From the IMG/VR virus record IMGVR_UViG_3300048833_000190, positions 1-30,121 of that record: a DNA stretch of 30,121 nucleotides. The stretch is one strand, 5' to 3'. Position 1 is the first letter of the stretch, and each line of letters opens with the position of its first letter. Origin of the DNA: a virus. A model generated the notes under the pieces. It had not been told where the DNA came from. It searched no databases and worked only from the letters and a program-made list of their open reading frames with translations. Positions 14,213 through 19,810 of the stretch are shown in pieces. A program made the translations under genes and the position numbers.

Positions 14213-14614
14213 TCAAGAACTGAGGGGAATCAAGCGGAGGGCAACGGCTGAACCCTCAAAGCTCTTGCGGGTGTCGTTCTGGCCGCCGTAGCTGAAGTCG
14301 CAATTCCAGGCGTAGGAGGCGCCTTCGGTCTCCTGGCACCAGTGCCATGCGGGCTTCAGCAGGGGCTTGACATTGGCGAACAGCATTGCGGCGATGGGGC
14401 GGGTGGGCAGCTGGCCCCCGCGCTCTGCGGCCCAGGCGGTGGCCTGGCTGTGGTTCAGGTTTTCGCCACGGTCGGGCAGCAGCACTACGGCGCAGTGCGT
14501 GCCGTCGGGTTGGGTGGTGATGCCTGCGAAGGTGCCGCCGTCGAGTGGGGCAGAAAGGGTTGGGAGTTGGCTGAAGTTCACGGGGGAGGCTCCTGTGGTG
14601 GGTGAATGGGTCAT
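14213..14614 (-). CDS. DGR target protein 2 (variable CLec/DUF1566-type)
   Basis: 133-aa paralogue of target 1. The order is N-terminal Thr/Pro/Ser-rich leader, GTHCAVVLLPDRGENLNHSQ, TAWAAERGGQLPTRP, KPAWHWCQETEGASYAW, then variable NCDFSYGGQNDTRKSFEG and SAVALRLIPLSS. Start ATG 14614 overlaps the preceding stop as ATGA. Eight TR adenines are changed, so this copy is closer to TR than target 1. Compared with target 1 it lacks one Arg codon after SAVALR and has four extra C-terminal residues. The position in the early operon, not in a tail module, is unusual for a phage DGR target. Function is unknown, although such folds display variable ligand-binding surfaces. Confidence 0.88.
   Translation of the reverse strand: MTHSPTTGASPVNFSQLPTLSAPLDGGTFAGITTQPDGTHCAVVLLPDRGENLNHSQATAWAAERGGQLPTRPIAAMLFANVKPLLKPAWHWCQETEGASYAWNCDFSYGGQNDTRKSFEGSAVALRLIPLSS
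14234..14321 (-). repeat. DGR variable repeat VR2
   Basis: 88 bp aligned without gaps to TR 13132-13219, with 8 substitutions, all at TR adenines on the coding strand: AAC to GAC, AGC, TAC, GGC, GAC and ACC, and CAC to CGC. One AAC, the AAT and the TAC that changed in VR1 are unchanged here. Confidence 0.95.
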
Positions 14615-14970
14615 GCGGCCACGCGGGCCTGTAGCTCTTGATTTGATAGCTGCTTGCGCACGGATGGCGGGCGTTTCGGTTCGATTTCGATGGAAATCAC
14701 GCGCGCATGTATCTCGGGTACGCCGCCCTGGCCCTGGTAGGCGCGGGCGCGCTCCAGGTGCACGCGCAGCACGGCGCCGGGCTCCAGCAGGTGCTGGTGC
14801 TGGGCATGCCAGGCGCGGGCCGCGTCGCCCACCCAGCGCACGCGCCAGGCCTCGGTTTCGTGCGTGCCCTGGCGGTCGAGCAGCAGCAGGGTCAGGCGCC
14901 ACGCGCCATCGGGCGCCGTGTCGACCACGGGCCGCGTGCGGCTGAGGTACAGGGTGCCGGTGTGGTGCAT
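14611..14970 (-). CDS. hypothetical phage protein, possible OB-fold (119 aa)
   Basis: Start ATG 14970 lies 26 bp after the DUF2303 stop; further upstream the frame overlaps that gene. Residues MHHTGTLYLSRTRPVVDT, then AWRLTLLLLDRQGTHET and GAVLRVHLERARAYQGQGG... alternate hydrophobic and polar residues as in a small beta-barrel, reminiscent of phage single-strand-binding-like proteins, but no diagnostic motif is present. The C-terminus (PKRPPSVRKQLSNQELQARV) is basic and is encoded in part by a host-type palindromic repeat. It is coupled to target 2 by ATGA. Function is uncertain. Confidence 0.65.
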   Translation of the reverse strand: MHHTGTLYLSRTRPVVDTAPDGAWRLTLLLLDRQGTHETEAWRVRWVGDAARAWHAQHQHLLEPGAVLRVHLERARAYQGQGGVPEIHARVISIEIEPKRPPSVRKQLSNQELQARVAA

Positions 14971-14996
14971 GGCGGGCCTTGCTGCGGTTGTGGTGC

Positions 14997-15902
14997 TTAC
15001 TGCGCCTTGGTGTACTGCCCCACCAGCACGGGGATGGTGGCGAGGTCGATGGCGTCGCGCACCAGCATGCACAGCTCTTCGGCCATTTCTTCGGCGTGCT
15101 CTTCGGCTTTGAGCATGCGCAGCATCAGGCGGGGCGTTTTCTCGCCTGTCAGCACGCCCAGGCGCAGCACGAAGGTGCGGCTTTGCAGGTCTGCGTAGGG
15201 CTTGCAGGCGAAGTAGATGCGGGTGGGGATGGGCTCTTTGCTGCTGGCCGTCACGCTCTCAAAGGCTGAGCGGGTGGCGCTAAGCGACTGCTCTTCGCTC
15301 TCCACCTTTGCCAGCGCCTCTATAGTGATGCGGCGCACAGCTGCCACGGCCTGCTTGGGGGTGACTTGCGCGTCGTCGGTGTAAAACGCCAGCTCGCCCG
15401 CCCAGTCTTCAAAAAACTCTGCCGCCTGCTGCTGGGTAATGGGCCCGCGCGTAATGGCCAGCAGCGCCTGGTAAGCCGCGGTCTTGATGGGCGTGAGCTT
15501 GGCCAGGTTGTCCGCGTGGCCGGGCACGTCTGGCGTGCCCAGGTTCAGCACCGCCGTGGCTTGCATGTCGGTGGCGTTGATGAATATGCAGGCACCATCT
15601 TCGGCGTGGGCGGTGGTGTAGCGGGCGAAGGGGTCGACAAACGGGGTGGTCATGCTGCCGCGCGCATGGCGTCGGTAGGGCATGGCGTGTTCCAGGTCGT
15701 GCACGGTCATGCTGTCGGGCAGGGCTGCCAGGCCGGTGCAGTCGCTAATGGCGGCGCCCACGGCGCTTGCGGCGGCGGTAATCTCCTGGCCGCTTTCAAG
15801 GGCCTCGATGAAGGCGTCGGGCACCGTCATGGCGGGGCTGAAAATGGCGTGCGCCATGTCTTGCGCTTCGGCGCTGGCGGTGGTGCTGTTGGTGTCGCTC
15901 AT
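14997..15902 (-). CDS. DUF2303 (YfdQ) family phage protein
   Basis: 301-aa protein of the DUF2303/YfdQ family. Recognisable segments are SMTVHDLEHAMPYRRHARGS, the strand-rich FVDPFARYTTAHAEDGACIF, then TPIKTAAYQALLAITRGPITQQ and AAEFFEDWAGELAFY. The family is widespread in prophages next to recombination or early genes; its molecular role is not established to my knowledge. ATG at 15902 follows a GAACCC-like leader with no strong Shine-Dalgarno. It lies 57 bp after the neighbouring 120-aa gene, with which it usually travels. Confidence 0.85.
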   Translation of the reverse strand: MSDTNSTTASAEAQDMAHAIFSPAMTVPDAFIEALESGQEITAAASAVGAAISDCTGLAALPDSMTVHDLEHAMPYRRHARGSMTTPFVDPFARYTTAHAEDGACIFINATDMQATAVLNLGTPDVPGHADNLAKLTPIKTAAYQALLAITRGPITQQQAAEFFEDWAGELAFYTDDAQVTPKQAVAAVRRITIEALAKVESEEQSLSATRSAFESVTASSKEPIPTRIYFACKPYADLQSRTFVLRLGVLTGEKTPRLMLRMLKAEEHAEEMAEELCMLVRDAIDLATIPVLVGQYTKAQ

Positions 15903-15959
15903 GGGTTCTTTCGGGTGGGTGGTGGTTGGGGTGGGTGCTGCTGCGTTGCCTGGGCGGCA

Positions 15960-16322
15960 TCAGCCCACGGTGGGCTCGCCCTTGCGGTCGAGAAATGCCA
16001 TCTGGTTGGGCGGCGCCAGCGACAGCACGCCAAACTTGCCCACATGCAAAGCGGTTTTGCGGGTGACTTCTTCGCCCGCCTTGCCGTCCATCGTGGGGCG
16101 GCTGAACTTGCAGGTGTGTTTGCACAGCACCTGGTGCGTGCCGGGAATCTTCTCGAAGGCGAACTCGACCGACACCTTGCCGGTCTTCTCGTTGTCGATC
16201 ACGCCAGCCGCCACCTGGCTGAGTGCGGCAGAAAGCATGCGGTCGAACTGGCCGCCGTCCAGATCGGTGATGAACTCGCCCACGTCGGTGGTGGAAGCGG
16301 TGGTTTGTGGTGCTGCGTGCAT
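15960..16322 (-). CDS. conserved phage protein, DUF2303 neighbour (120 aa)
   Basis: Segments VGEFITDLDGGQFDRMLSAA, VAAGVIDNEKTGKVSVEFAF, HTCKFSRPTMDGKAGEE and LHVGKFGVLSLAPPNQMAFL are typical of a small protein that regularly precedes DUF2303 in prophage early operons. It is probably alpha/beta with a helix at the N-terminus, and there is no catalytic motif. GGAGA (minus strand) lies about 6 nt before ATG 16322. A 94-bp gap with a host-type repeat separates it from the gene before. Confidence 0.7.
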   Translation of the reverse strand: MHAAPQTTASTTDVGEFITDLDGGQFDRMLSAALSQVAAGVIDNEKTGKVSVEFAFEKIPGTHQVLCKHTCKFSRPTMDGKAGEEVTRKTALHVGKFGVLSLAPPNQMAFLDRKGEPTVG

Positions 16323-16360
16323 GGTGAAAATCTCCTGTGGGAGAGGTTGAGGAAACTACT

Positions 16361-16400
16361 AAATTGATAGCTACAAGCGCTTGTCCATCAAGCGCCAGAG
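16361..16400. repeat. Comamonadaceae-type small palindromic repeat
   Basis: AAATTGATAGCTACAAGCGC followed by TTGTCCATCAAGCGCCAGAG shows the internal inverted repeat (AAGCGCTTG...CAAGCGC) and the GATAGCT end that I associate with this family's dispersed repeats. It fills most of the gap between the 82-aa and 120-aa genes. Confidence 0.65.
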
Positions 16401-16416
16401 GCCACATTGCCCAAAA

Positions 16417-16665
16417 TTACCGCCGTAGCCGCCATGGCTGCCAGCACCACCAGCACCAGGGCGAAAACGCTCTGTTTTGTGCTGGCGTGGCTGTGCTGCT
16501 GGGCGGGCGCTCGACTCGTTCAGTAGGCCATTCGTCACCCAGGCCATTGCCGTCGCTCATCCATCGCGTCTTGATGATGGATTTAGCGTGTGCACGACAC
16601 GCCGCGCGCAGGGTGAACCAGCGCCGGCCGCCGCCGTAGTAGATGCGGGAGATTCCGATCTTCAT
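16417..16665 (-). CDS. small phage protein (82 aa), C-terminal frame doubtful
   Basis: Start ATG 16665 overlaps the preceding stop as ATGA. The first 55 or so residues look real (MKIGISRIYYGGGRRWFTLR, then GNGLGDEWPTERVERPP). The last 20 turn into a Trp/Arg-rich tail (FSPWCWWCWQPWRLRR) that looks like a hydrophobic stretch read in the wrong frame. In another frame the same DNA (stop at 16388) reads as a clean membrane segment, FALVLVVLAAMAATAVILGN. So the gene may be frame-shifted, or two small genes may overlap. Function is unknown. Confidence 0.5.
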   Translation of the reverse strand: MKIGISRIYYGGGRRWFTLRAACRAHAKSIIKTRWMSDGNGLGDEWPTERVERPPSSTATPAQNRAFSPWCWWCWQPWRLRR

Positions 16666-17054
16666 GCTTCACCGCCTTCCTGGGGCGCCTTGCGGCCGAC
16701 CCGCAGGCTCCCCGCGTGGGTGCTGTAGTTGGAGGCCATCGCCTCATAGTGGTCCTGGAGGCCGCGCAGCGCGCGGGCCAGCGTGCCACCCGTGTGCTCG
16801 TGAAGCCAGGGTGCCCGCGTTCCGTAGCCCGACGAGCGCGCCGTGTACTCCACCACGCCGCCGCTCTCACGGCGCTCGACTTTGAGCGTGGAAAGGCGGT
16901 TGCTGCCGCTGGACTGGATGCCGGTGGCAGTCAGCAGGGCCGGATGCTCCGGGAACTTCTCCCGCAGCCACTTGTTTGTGCGGTTGCTGTGAACCGTCCA
17001 CGAGTAGCCGGGCATGATCTTCACCAGCTCGGCGCGGAAATCGTTGGCGTTCAT
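16662..17054 (-). CDS. hypothetical phage protein (130 aa)
   Basis: MNANDFRAELVKIMPGYSWT opens the protein, followed by KWLREKFPEHPALLTATGIQ, a Ser/Arg-rich strand region (STLKVERRESGGVVEYTARS) and a helical end (LARALRGLQDHYEAMASNYS). Resembles small proteins of beta-proteobacterial prophages without known role. The strong purine-rich leader GGGGAGGAAGGAAG directly precedes ATG 17054, and the stop of the gene before overlaps as ATGA. Confidence 0.7.
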   Translation of the reverse strand: MNANDFRAELVKIMPGYSWTVHSNRTNKWLREKFPEHPALLTATGIQSSGSNRLSTLKVERRESGGVVEYTARSSGYGTRAPWLHEHTGGTLARALRGLQDHYEAMASNYSTHAGSLRVGRKAPQEGGEA

Positions 17055-17316
17055 TTCTTCCTTCCTCCCCTAGGCTTGATCCAGGTGAAATGCGGGGGAT
17101 CACCCGCTGCTTGGTAGGCGGCCCACAGCTCGGCCCCGGCGGGGCAGCGGTGCAGGGCTTGTGGCCTTGTCGGCACAGGTCGGCATTGCAAATGCGGTGC
17201 GACCGGCGCGGCGCTGGTGTGCAGCCGTTGCAGGGGCGGGTGTGGCCCTGGCACACGCCGAGCTGGTCGCAGGTGCGGGCCGGGGTGGGGTTGCGGGTGG
17301 CGGTGGGCGTGGTCAT
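17051..17316 (-). pseudogene. Cys-rich phage gene with apparent frameshift
   Basis: ATG 17316 overlaps the previous stop (ATGA) and opens a Cys-rich frame: TCDQLGVCQGHTRPCNGC, then RICNADLCRQGHKPC, two similar C-x4/5-C...C blocks that could bind zinc. That frame has no stop until 16867, deep inside the next gene. The neighbouring frame instead ends exactly at 17051, overlapping the next ATG, with a natural-looking C-terminus (ELWAAYQAAGDPPHFTWIKP). The 266-bp span is one base short of a whole number of codons, so a one-base loss (or a -1 shift) near the GCTGCCCCGCCGGGG run at about 17120-17140 would join the two. It is either a broken gene, a sequencing error or a programmed shift. A GTG-started 67-aa frame (17254) is the alternative. 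Confidence 0.55.
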
Positions 17317-17516
17317 TTCAGCCACCCCACCAGGGCCGCCAGGGCCACGCCGTTGACCAAGCCTATTGCCAGGCCCTGCAGCCATCCGGTGGTCCATTCG
17401 CGCTGTGCCACTTGCTGCAGCGCGGGCAAGGGCTGCGGCTTGGGCAGGCGCGGGGGCATGTAGGCCAGGCGGGCGGCGTGTTCGGCCCAGGTGTGGATGC
17501 GTTGCAGGCGGGTCAT
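17313..17516 (-). CDS. small phage membrane protein (67 aa)
   Basis: Start ATG 17516 overlaps the previous stop as ATGA. The N-terminal half is basic and soluble (MTRLQRIHTWAEHAARLAYM, PPRLPKPQPLP). The C-terminus is one transmembrane helix (WLQGLAIGLVNGVALAALVG) ending WLK. No signal peptide is seen, so it is probably anchored in the inner membrane by its C-terminus. Its role is unknown; small inner-membrane proteins in this position can be superinfection-exclusion or host-takeover factors, but nothing here proves it. Confidence 0.65.
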   Translation of the reverse strand: MTRLQRIHTWAEHAARLAYMPPRLPKPQPLPALQQVAQREWTTGWLQGLAIGLVNGVALAALVGWLK

Positions 17517-17674
17517 GCTGCACCGCCTTGCAGCCGCAGGGGCTTGGCCGTGATGGTTTGCGCGCCGTGCAGGGCCATGGCGTCGGCAATGGCTGCGCAT
17601 GGGCCGGTGGCCAGGGCGATGTATTCGAGCCCGGCTACGGTGATGCGGTAGGGGCGCAGGGTGGTGGCTTGCAT
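17513..17674 (-). CDS. small phage protein, first gene of the minus-strand operon (53 aa)
   Basis: Product MQATTLRPYRITVAGLEYIA, then LATGPCAAIADAMALHGAQT and ITAKPLRLQGGAA. The pattern looks like a short beta-hairpin followed by a helix. A near-perfect Shine-Dalgarno, AGGAGGA, stands 5 nt before ATG 17674, and the stop overlaps the next ATG. It is the promoter-proximal gene of the long leftward operon, comparable in position to the first genes of a PL transcript. I do not recognise a family. Confidence 0.65.
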   Translation of the reverse strand: MQATTLRPYRITVAGLEYIALATGPCAAIADAMALHGAQTITAKPLRLQGGAA

Positions 17675-17686
17675 CGATTCCTCCTG

Positions 17687-17735
17687 AAACTAAGGTTTAT
17701 TAAACCATGGTTTCCAAGGATGTGCAACTATAGTT
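17687..17735 (-). promoter_or_regulatory. leftward early promoter with repressor operators
   Basis: On the minus strand, TTGCAC (plus 17722-17727), a 17-bp spacer and TTTAAT (plus 17699-17704) form a sigma-70 promoter for the long operon. Three operator-like dyads cover it: AACTATAGTT (17726-17735) on the -35, AAACCATGGTTT (17702-17713) over the -10 and spacer, and AAACTAAGGTTT (17687-17698) just downstream. The same dyads occur between the repressor and Cro genes, so a repressor-controlled PL-like promoter is likely. Confidence 0.65.
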
Positions 17736-17775
17736 TTTTGGTTTGCAGCAGAATCAACGCAACTAAAGATTTGTC

Positions 17776-18285
17776 ATGAAGTTGCGTGTAGCTTTTTTGC
17801 TGGCGTTCGCTGCGTGTGCATCGGGGGCGAATGCCCAGGTGCATTGCCGCATGCCCAATGGGGTGGTGATTGAGCAGCGGCTTGCCAAGGTGTGCCCGTC
17901 TGGTGCGCTGGAGGCGACGACGCCGGATGGCGCGCCAGCCAAGGTGCGCGGCCCGGCGCTTGCCCCGCCTGGGCCGGTGACCATGGATAAGCGTTTTGTG
18001 AAGCGCCAGGCAGTGAGCCGTGCCGAGTTTGGTGCGGCCTGGCCGTTGACGGTGGATGGCGGCACCCTGCGGTGCAAGTTCCCCGACCCCGATAGGCCGC
18101 AGCTGCACGCGCTGCTGATTGAGGTGGGCGCCGAAACCTATGCGCTGAATGGGGTGGCGAGCACGCACGCCGCGCGCAATGGCTGGCGTGACGTCAAAGA
18201 GGTGTGGCGCGATAACCCGCGCCTTCCCGGCACCAAGGTGCCAGTGGCGCCGCTGCTGGAGCGGGCCGAGGTGCTTTGCCGGTAG
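17776..18285 (+). CDS. secreted protein, DUF2511 (YebY)-like
   Basis: 169 residues with an N-terminal signal peptide (MKLRVAFLLAFAACASGANA, probable cleavage after ANA). The mature part has AQVHCRMPNG near the start and a C-terminal domain: AVSRAEFGAAWPLTVDGGTL, then LRCKF, ETYALNGVAS and APLLERAEVLC. The W-x-L/F-TVdxGTLxC...YALNG pattern resembles DUF2511. Paired cysteines suggest a disulfide in the periplasm. It stands alone on the plus strand between divergent early units, a typical place for a lysogenic-conversion gene. The role is unknown; the domain call is from pattern memory only. Confidence 0.7.
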   Translation: MKLRVAFLLAFAACASGANAQVHCRMPNGVVIEQRLAKVCPSGALEATTPDGAPAKVRGPALAPPGPVTMDKRFVKRQAVSRAEFGAAWPLTVDGGTLRCKFPDPDRPQLHALLIEVGAETYALNGVASTHAARNGWRDVKEVWRDNPRLPGTKVPVAPLLERAEVLCR

Positions 18286-18321
18286 GCTGCATTCACCGCC
18301 TGGGCGGTTGGGTGTGGCGGG

Positions 18322-18939
18322 CTATTTGCAGGCCTTCATGTCGCGCAGTTTGCGCTGCAGCACGGCGCGCTGGTCGGGAGTGTTTGTCAGGCTGTCTGCG
18401 GCAATCTCGGCATCGTGCACTTCGTTGCTGAGCGGGCAGCGCCCGTTTGCGGCCTTGAAGGCGTTGCGCGGTCCGTGGGCGCCGTGCGGCCCGTGCGGGC
18501 GCAGCTCGGGCGGAAGGGGGCGGTGCTGCACATGCTCTACCACCCCAGCGCGCACGTAGACGTACCAGGTTTCCGTTTCTCGCTCATACACCGCCTGTTC
18601 GCGCAGGCCGCCCGCGCCGGTGTCGGTGTTGACCGTGGTGGCTGGCCCCATGGCGGCCTCAAGCTGCCGGGTGTTCATGCCCACCACAGGGCGCTTTTCT
18701 CGGATGGCGGCGGCCAGGGCGTTGTCGCCCTTCACCTGCTGCGCACGCGCCTGGGCCTCTTGCGCGGCTGCCGGGCTTGCCGGAATGGGGCGCACGGTCA
18801 GCACCTCGGCTTTGCCGCTGGTGCACGGCATGTCTTGCAGGACTACTTTGCCGTCTGCGCCGGTGCATTTGTTGATGGCATGCACGGGCAGGCAGGCGGC
18901 CGCGAGTGCTGCGGCGGCCAGTGCGTTTTTGTAAAGCAT
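18322..18939 (-). CDS. periplasmic protein with DUF4124 N-terminal domain
   Basis: 205 residues. The signal peptide MLYKNALAAAALAAACLPVH ends near VHA, followed directly by INKCTGADGKVVLQDMPCTS, the DUF4124 pattern (K/W-C...G-x-V-x-x-x-x-x-PC). The rest includes a Gln/Ala-rich helix, MNTRQLEAAMGPATTVNTDT similar to SmpA/OmlA-like 'lid' segments, a His-rich turn (RPHGPHGAHGPR) and a terminal helix with two cysteines. It probably acts in the periplasm. With the DUF2511-like gene it makes a convergent pair of exported accessory proteins inside the prophage, so expression in lysogens is plausible. Confidence 0.75.
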   Translation of the reverse strand: MLYKNALAAAALAAACLPVHAINKCTGADGKVVLQDMPCTSGKAEVLTVRPIPASPAAAQEAQARAQQVKGDNALAAAIREKRPVVGMNTRQLEAAMGPATTVNTDTGAGGLREQAVYERETETWYVYVRAGVVEHVQHRPLPPELRPHGPHGAHGPRNAFKAANGRCPLSNEVHDAEIAADSLTNTPDQRAVLQRKLRDMKACK

Positions 18940-19048
18940 TTCGAGCTCACTCCATCGGGTTTCGGATGGTCATTTTGCGCCCGGCAGGGTTCAGCAGCCG
19001 CGCACGCGCCTGCGCCAAAGTGGAAACTCGATCACCACGCAGGCCGGT

Positions 19049-19468
19049 TTAGGCTGCGGCCTGGCCGCCATTGCTTTTGTCGTGGTTGGCGTCCAGCATT
19101 GCGCGAATCTGGCCCTCGATGTGGCCCTGCTGCCGTTCGGTCAGTGTGTTGTATTCGCGGCGGGTGATGGTTGCCATGGGCCAGGTGTTGTACGTTGCCA
19201 GGTCCTCTCTGGCGCACAGCCCGCCATCCACTTGTTGGGCCGGTATATCGTCATCCAGCATGCTGCCCTGGCCCGTGGCAAACCAGAAGTAGTTGACTTT
19301 CAGCAGTTTGGCGGTGACTGCGCACCGCTCTGCGGTCATTGACTTGGAGCGGCCATCCAGCAGCTTGTCGATGGCTACGCGAGAGACGCTCAGACGTGCC
19401 ATGAGCCACTCGCGCGTCACCTTCGCGTGCTCCATTGCTGCCCTGAGTCGGTCCCTGAATTCAACCAT
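19049..19468 (-). CDS. phage repressor (CI-like, XRE helix-turn-helix)
   Basis: DNA-binding protein that should maintain lysogeny. The ATG at 19468 (139 aa) is preferred since the product then starts MVEFRDRLRAAMEHAKVTRE. The HTH is at about residues 15-40 (VTREWLMARLSVSRVAIDKL), followed by GRSKSMTAERCAVTAKLLKV and NYFWFATGQG, a fixed feature of this repressor family. There is no S24 peptidase domain, so it is shorter than lambda CI and not obviously RecA-cleavable. In-frame starts at 19501 and 19555 would place the gene across operators. It is divergent from the Cro-like gene, and an operator overlaps its start codon. Confidence 0.85.
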   Translation of the reverse strand: MVEFRDRLRAAMEHAKVTREWLMARLSVSRVAIDKLLDGRSKSMTAERCAVTAKLLKVNYFWFATGQGSMLDDDIPAQQVDGGLCAREDLATYNTWPMATITRREYNTLTERQQGHIEGQIRAMLDANHDKSNGGQAAA

Positions 19469-19529
19469 AGTTGATAGTGTCGCACTGTGAGGAAAAACCA
19501 TGGTTTTCTTTCTGAAACTATGGTTTAAT
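19463..19529. promoter_or_regulatory. immunity operators and divergent promoters
   Basis: Dyads AACCATAGTT (19463-19472), AAACCATGGTTT (19495-19506) and AAACTATGGTTT (19515-19526) lie between repressor and Cro-like genes; the last two are 20 bp apart centre to centre. A rightward -10-like TTTAAT at 19524-19529 lies only about 7 bp before the Cro ATG, and a leftward CACTAT (plus 19474-19479) a similar distance from the repressor ATG. This suggests both could be made as leaderless messages. Assignments are from sequence pattern. Confidence 0.65.
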
Positions 19530-19535
19530 TGCGGC

Positions 19536-19802
19536 ATGTTCAAAGACGAAGCCATTGATCTACTCGGTGGTAGCGCGGTCCGCGCTGCTGAGTTGATGGG
19601 CGTTACCTACCAGGCCGTCAACAAGTGGCCGCCTGTGCTGCCGCAGCGCATTGCCGACCGCGTGCTGGGGGTGTGTGTGCGTCACGGCATTGCTGTGCCG
19701 GTGCAGTATTTGAATCTTGCGGCTTCCAAGCAAACCACCCGCCAAGCCACCGCCCATCAAGCGCGGGCAGCTACTGAATCTGTAGCGCAGGGGGCCGCAT
19801 AG
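19536..19802 (+). CDS. Cro-like antirepressor/regulator
   Basis: 88-aa protein starting MFKDEAIDLLGGSAVRAAEL. The HTH (GGSAVRAAELMGVTYQAVNK, then WPPVLPQRIADRVLGVCV) is that of the Cro/YdaS group. In the lambdoid scheme it would bind the same operators as the repressor and favour lytic growth. ATG 19536 has no Shine-Dalgarno and follows a -10-like box at once; upstream in-frame sequence from 19500 runs through operators. The C-terminal 25 residues (QTTRQATAHQARAATESVAQ) are Gln/Ala/Thr-rich, partly encoded by a host-type palindromic repeat near 19755-19787. Confidence 0.8.
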   Translation: MFKDEAIDLLGGSAVRAAELMGVTYQAVNKWPPVLPQRIADRVLGVCVRHGIAVPVQYLNLAASKQTTRQATAHQARAATESVAQGAA

Positions 19803-19810
19803 TGCGTGCC

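Larger units (their letters stand above)
12000..14614 (-). other. diversity-generating retroelement (DGR), two targets
   Basis: Cassette on the minus strand: target 2 with VR2, target 1 with VR1, avd, template repeat (TR), reverse transcriptase. This is the gene order of the Bordetella phage BPP-1 DGR, with a second target added. TR and the two VRs differ only at TR adenines (12 and 8 substitutions), and the 3' third of the repeats is identical. All genes needed for mutagenic retrohoming (RT, Avd, TR, VR with 3' homing homology) are present and intact. The variability seen between VRs shows the system has acted; present activity cannot be judged. Confidence 0.95.

Noticed and set aside
13128-14321. 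The three similar segments taken for a CRISPR array or simple duplication
   Set aside because: There are only three copies, unevenly spaced, with substitutions restricted to template adenines and an RT plus Avd beside them; that fits a DGR and not CRISPR.
18940-19048. Possible gene between the DUF4124 and repressor genes
   Set aside because: Only 109 bp, with no start and ribosome-binding site pair and no recognisable structure.
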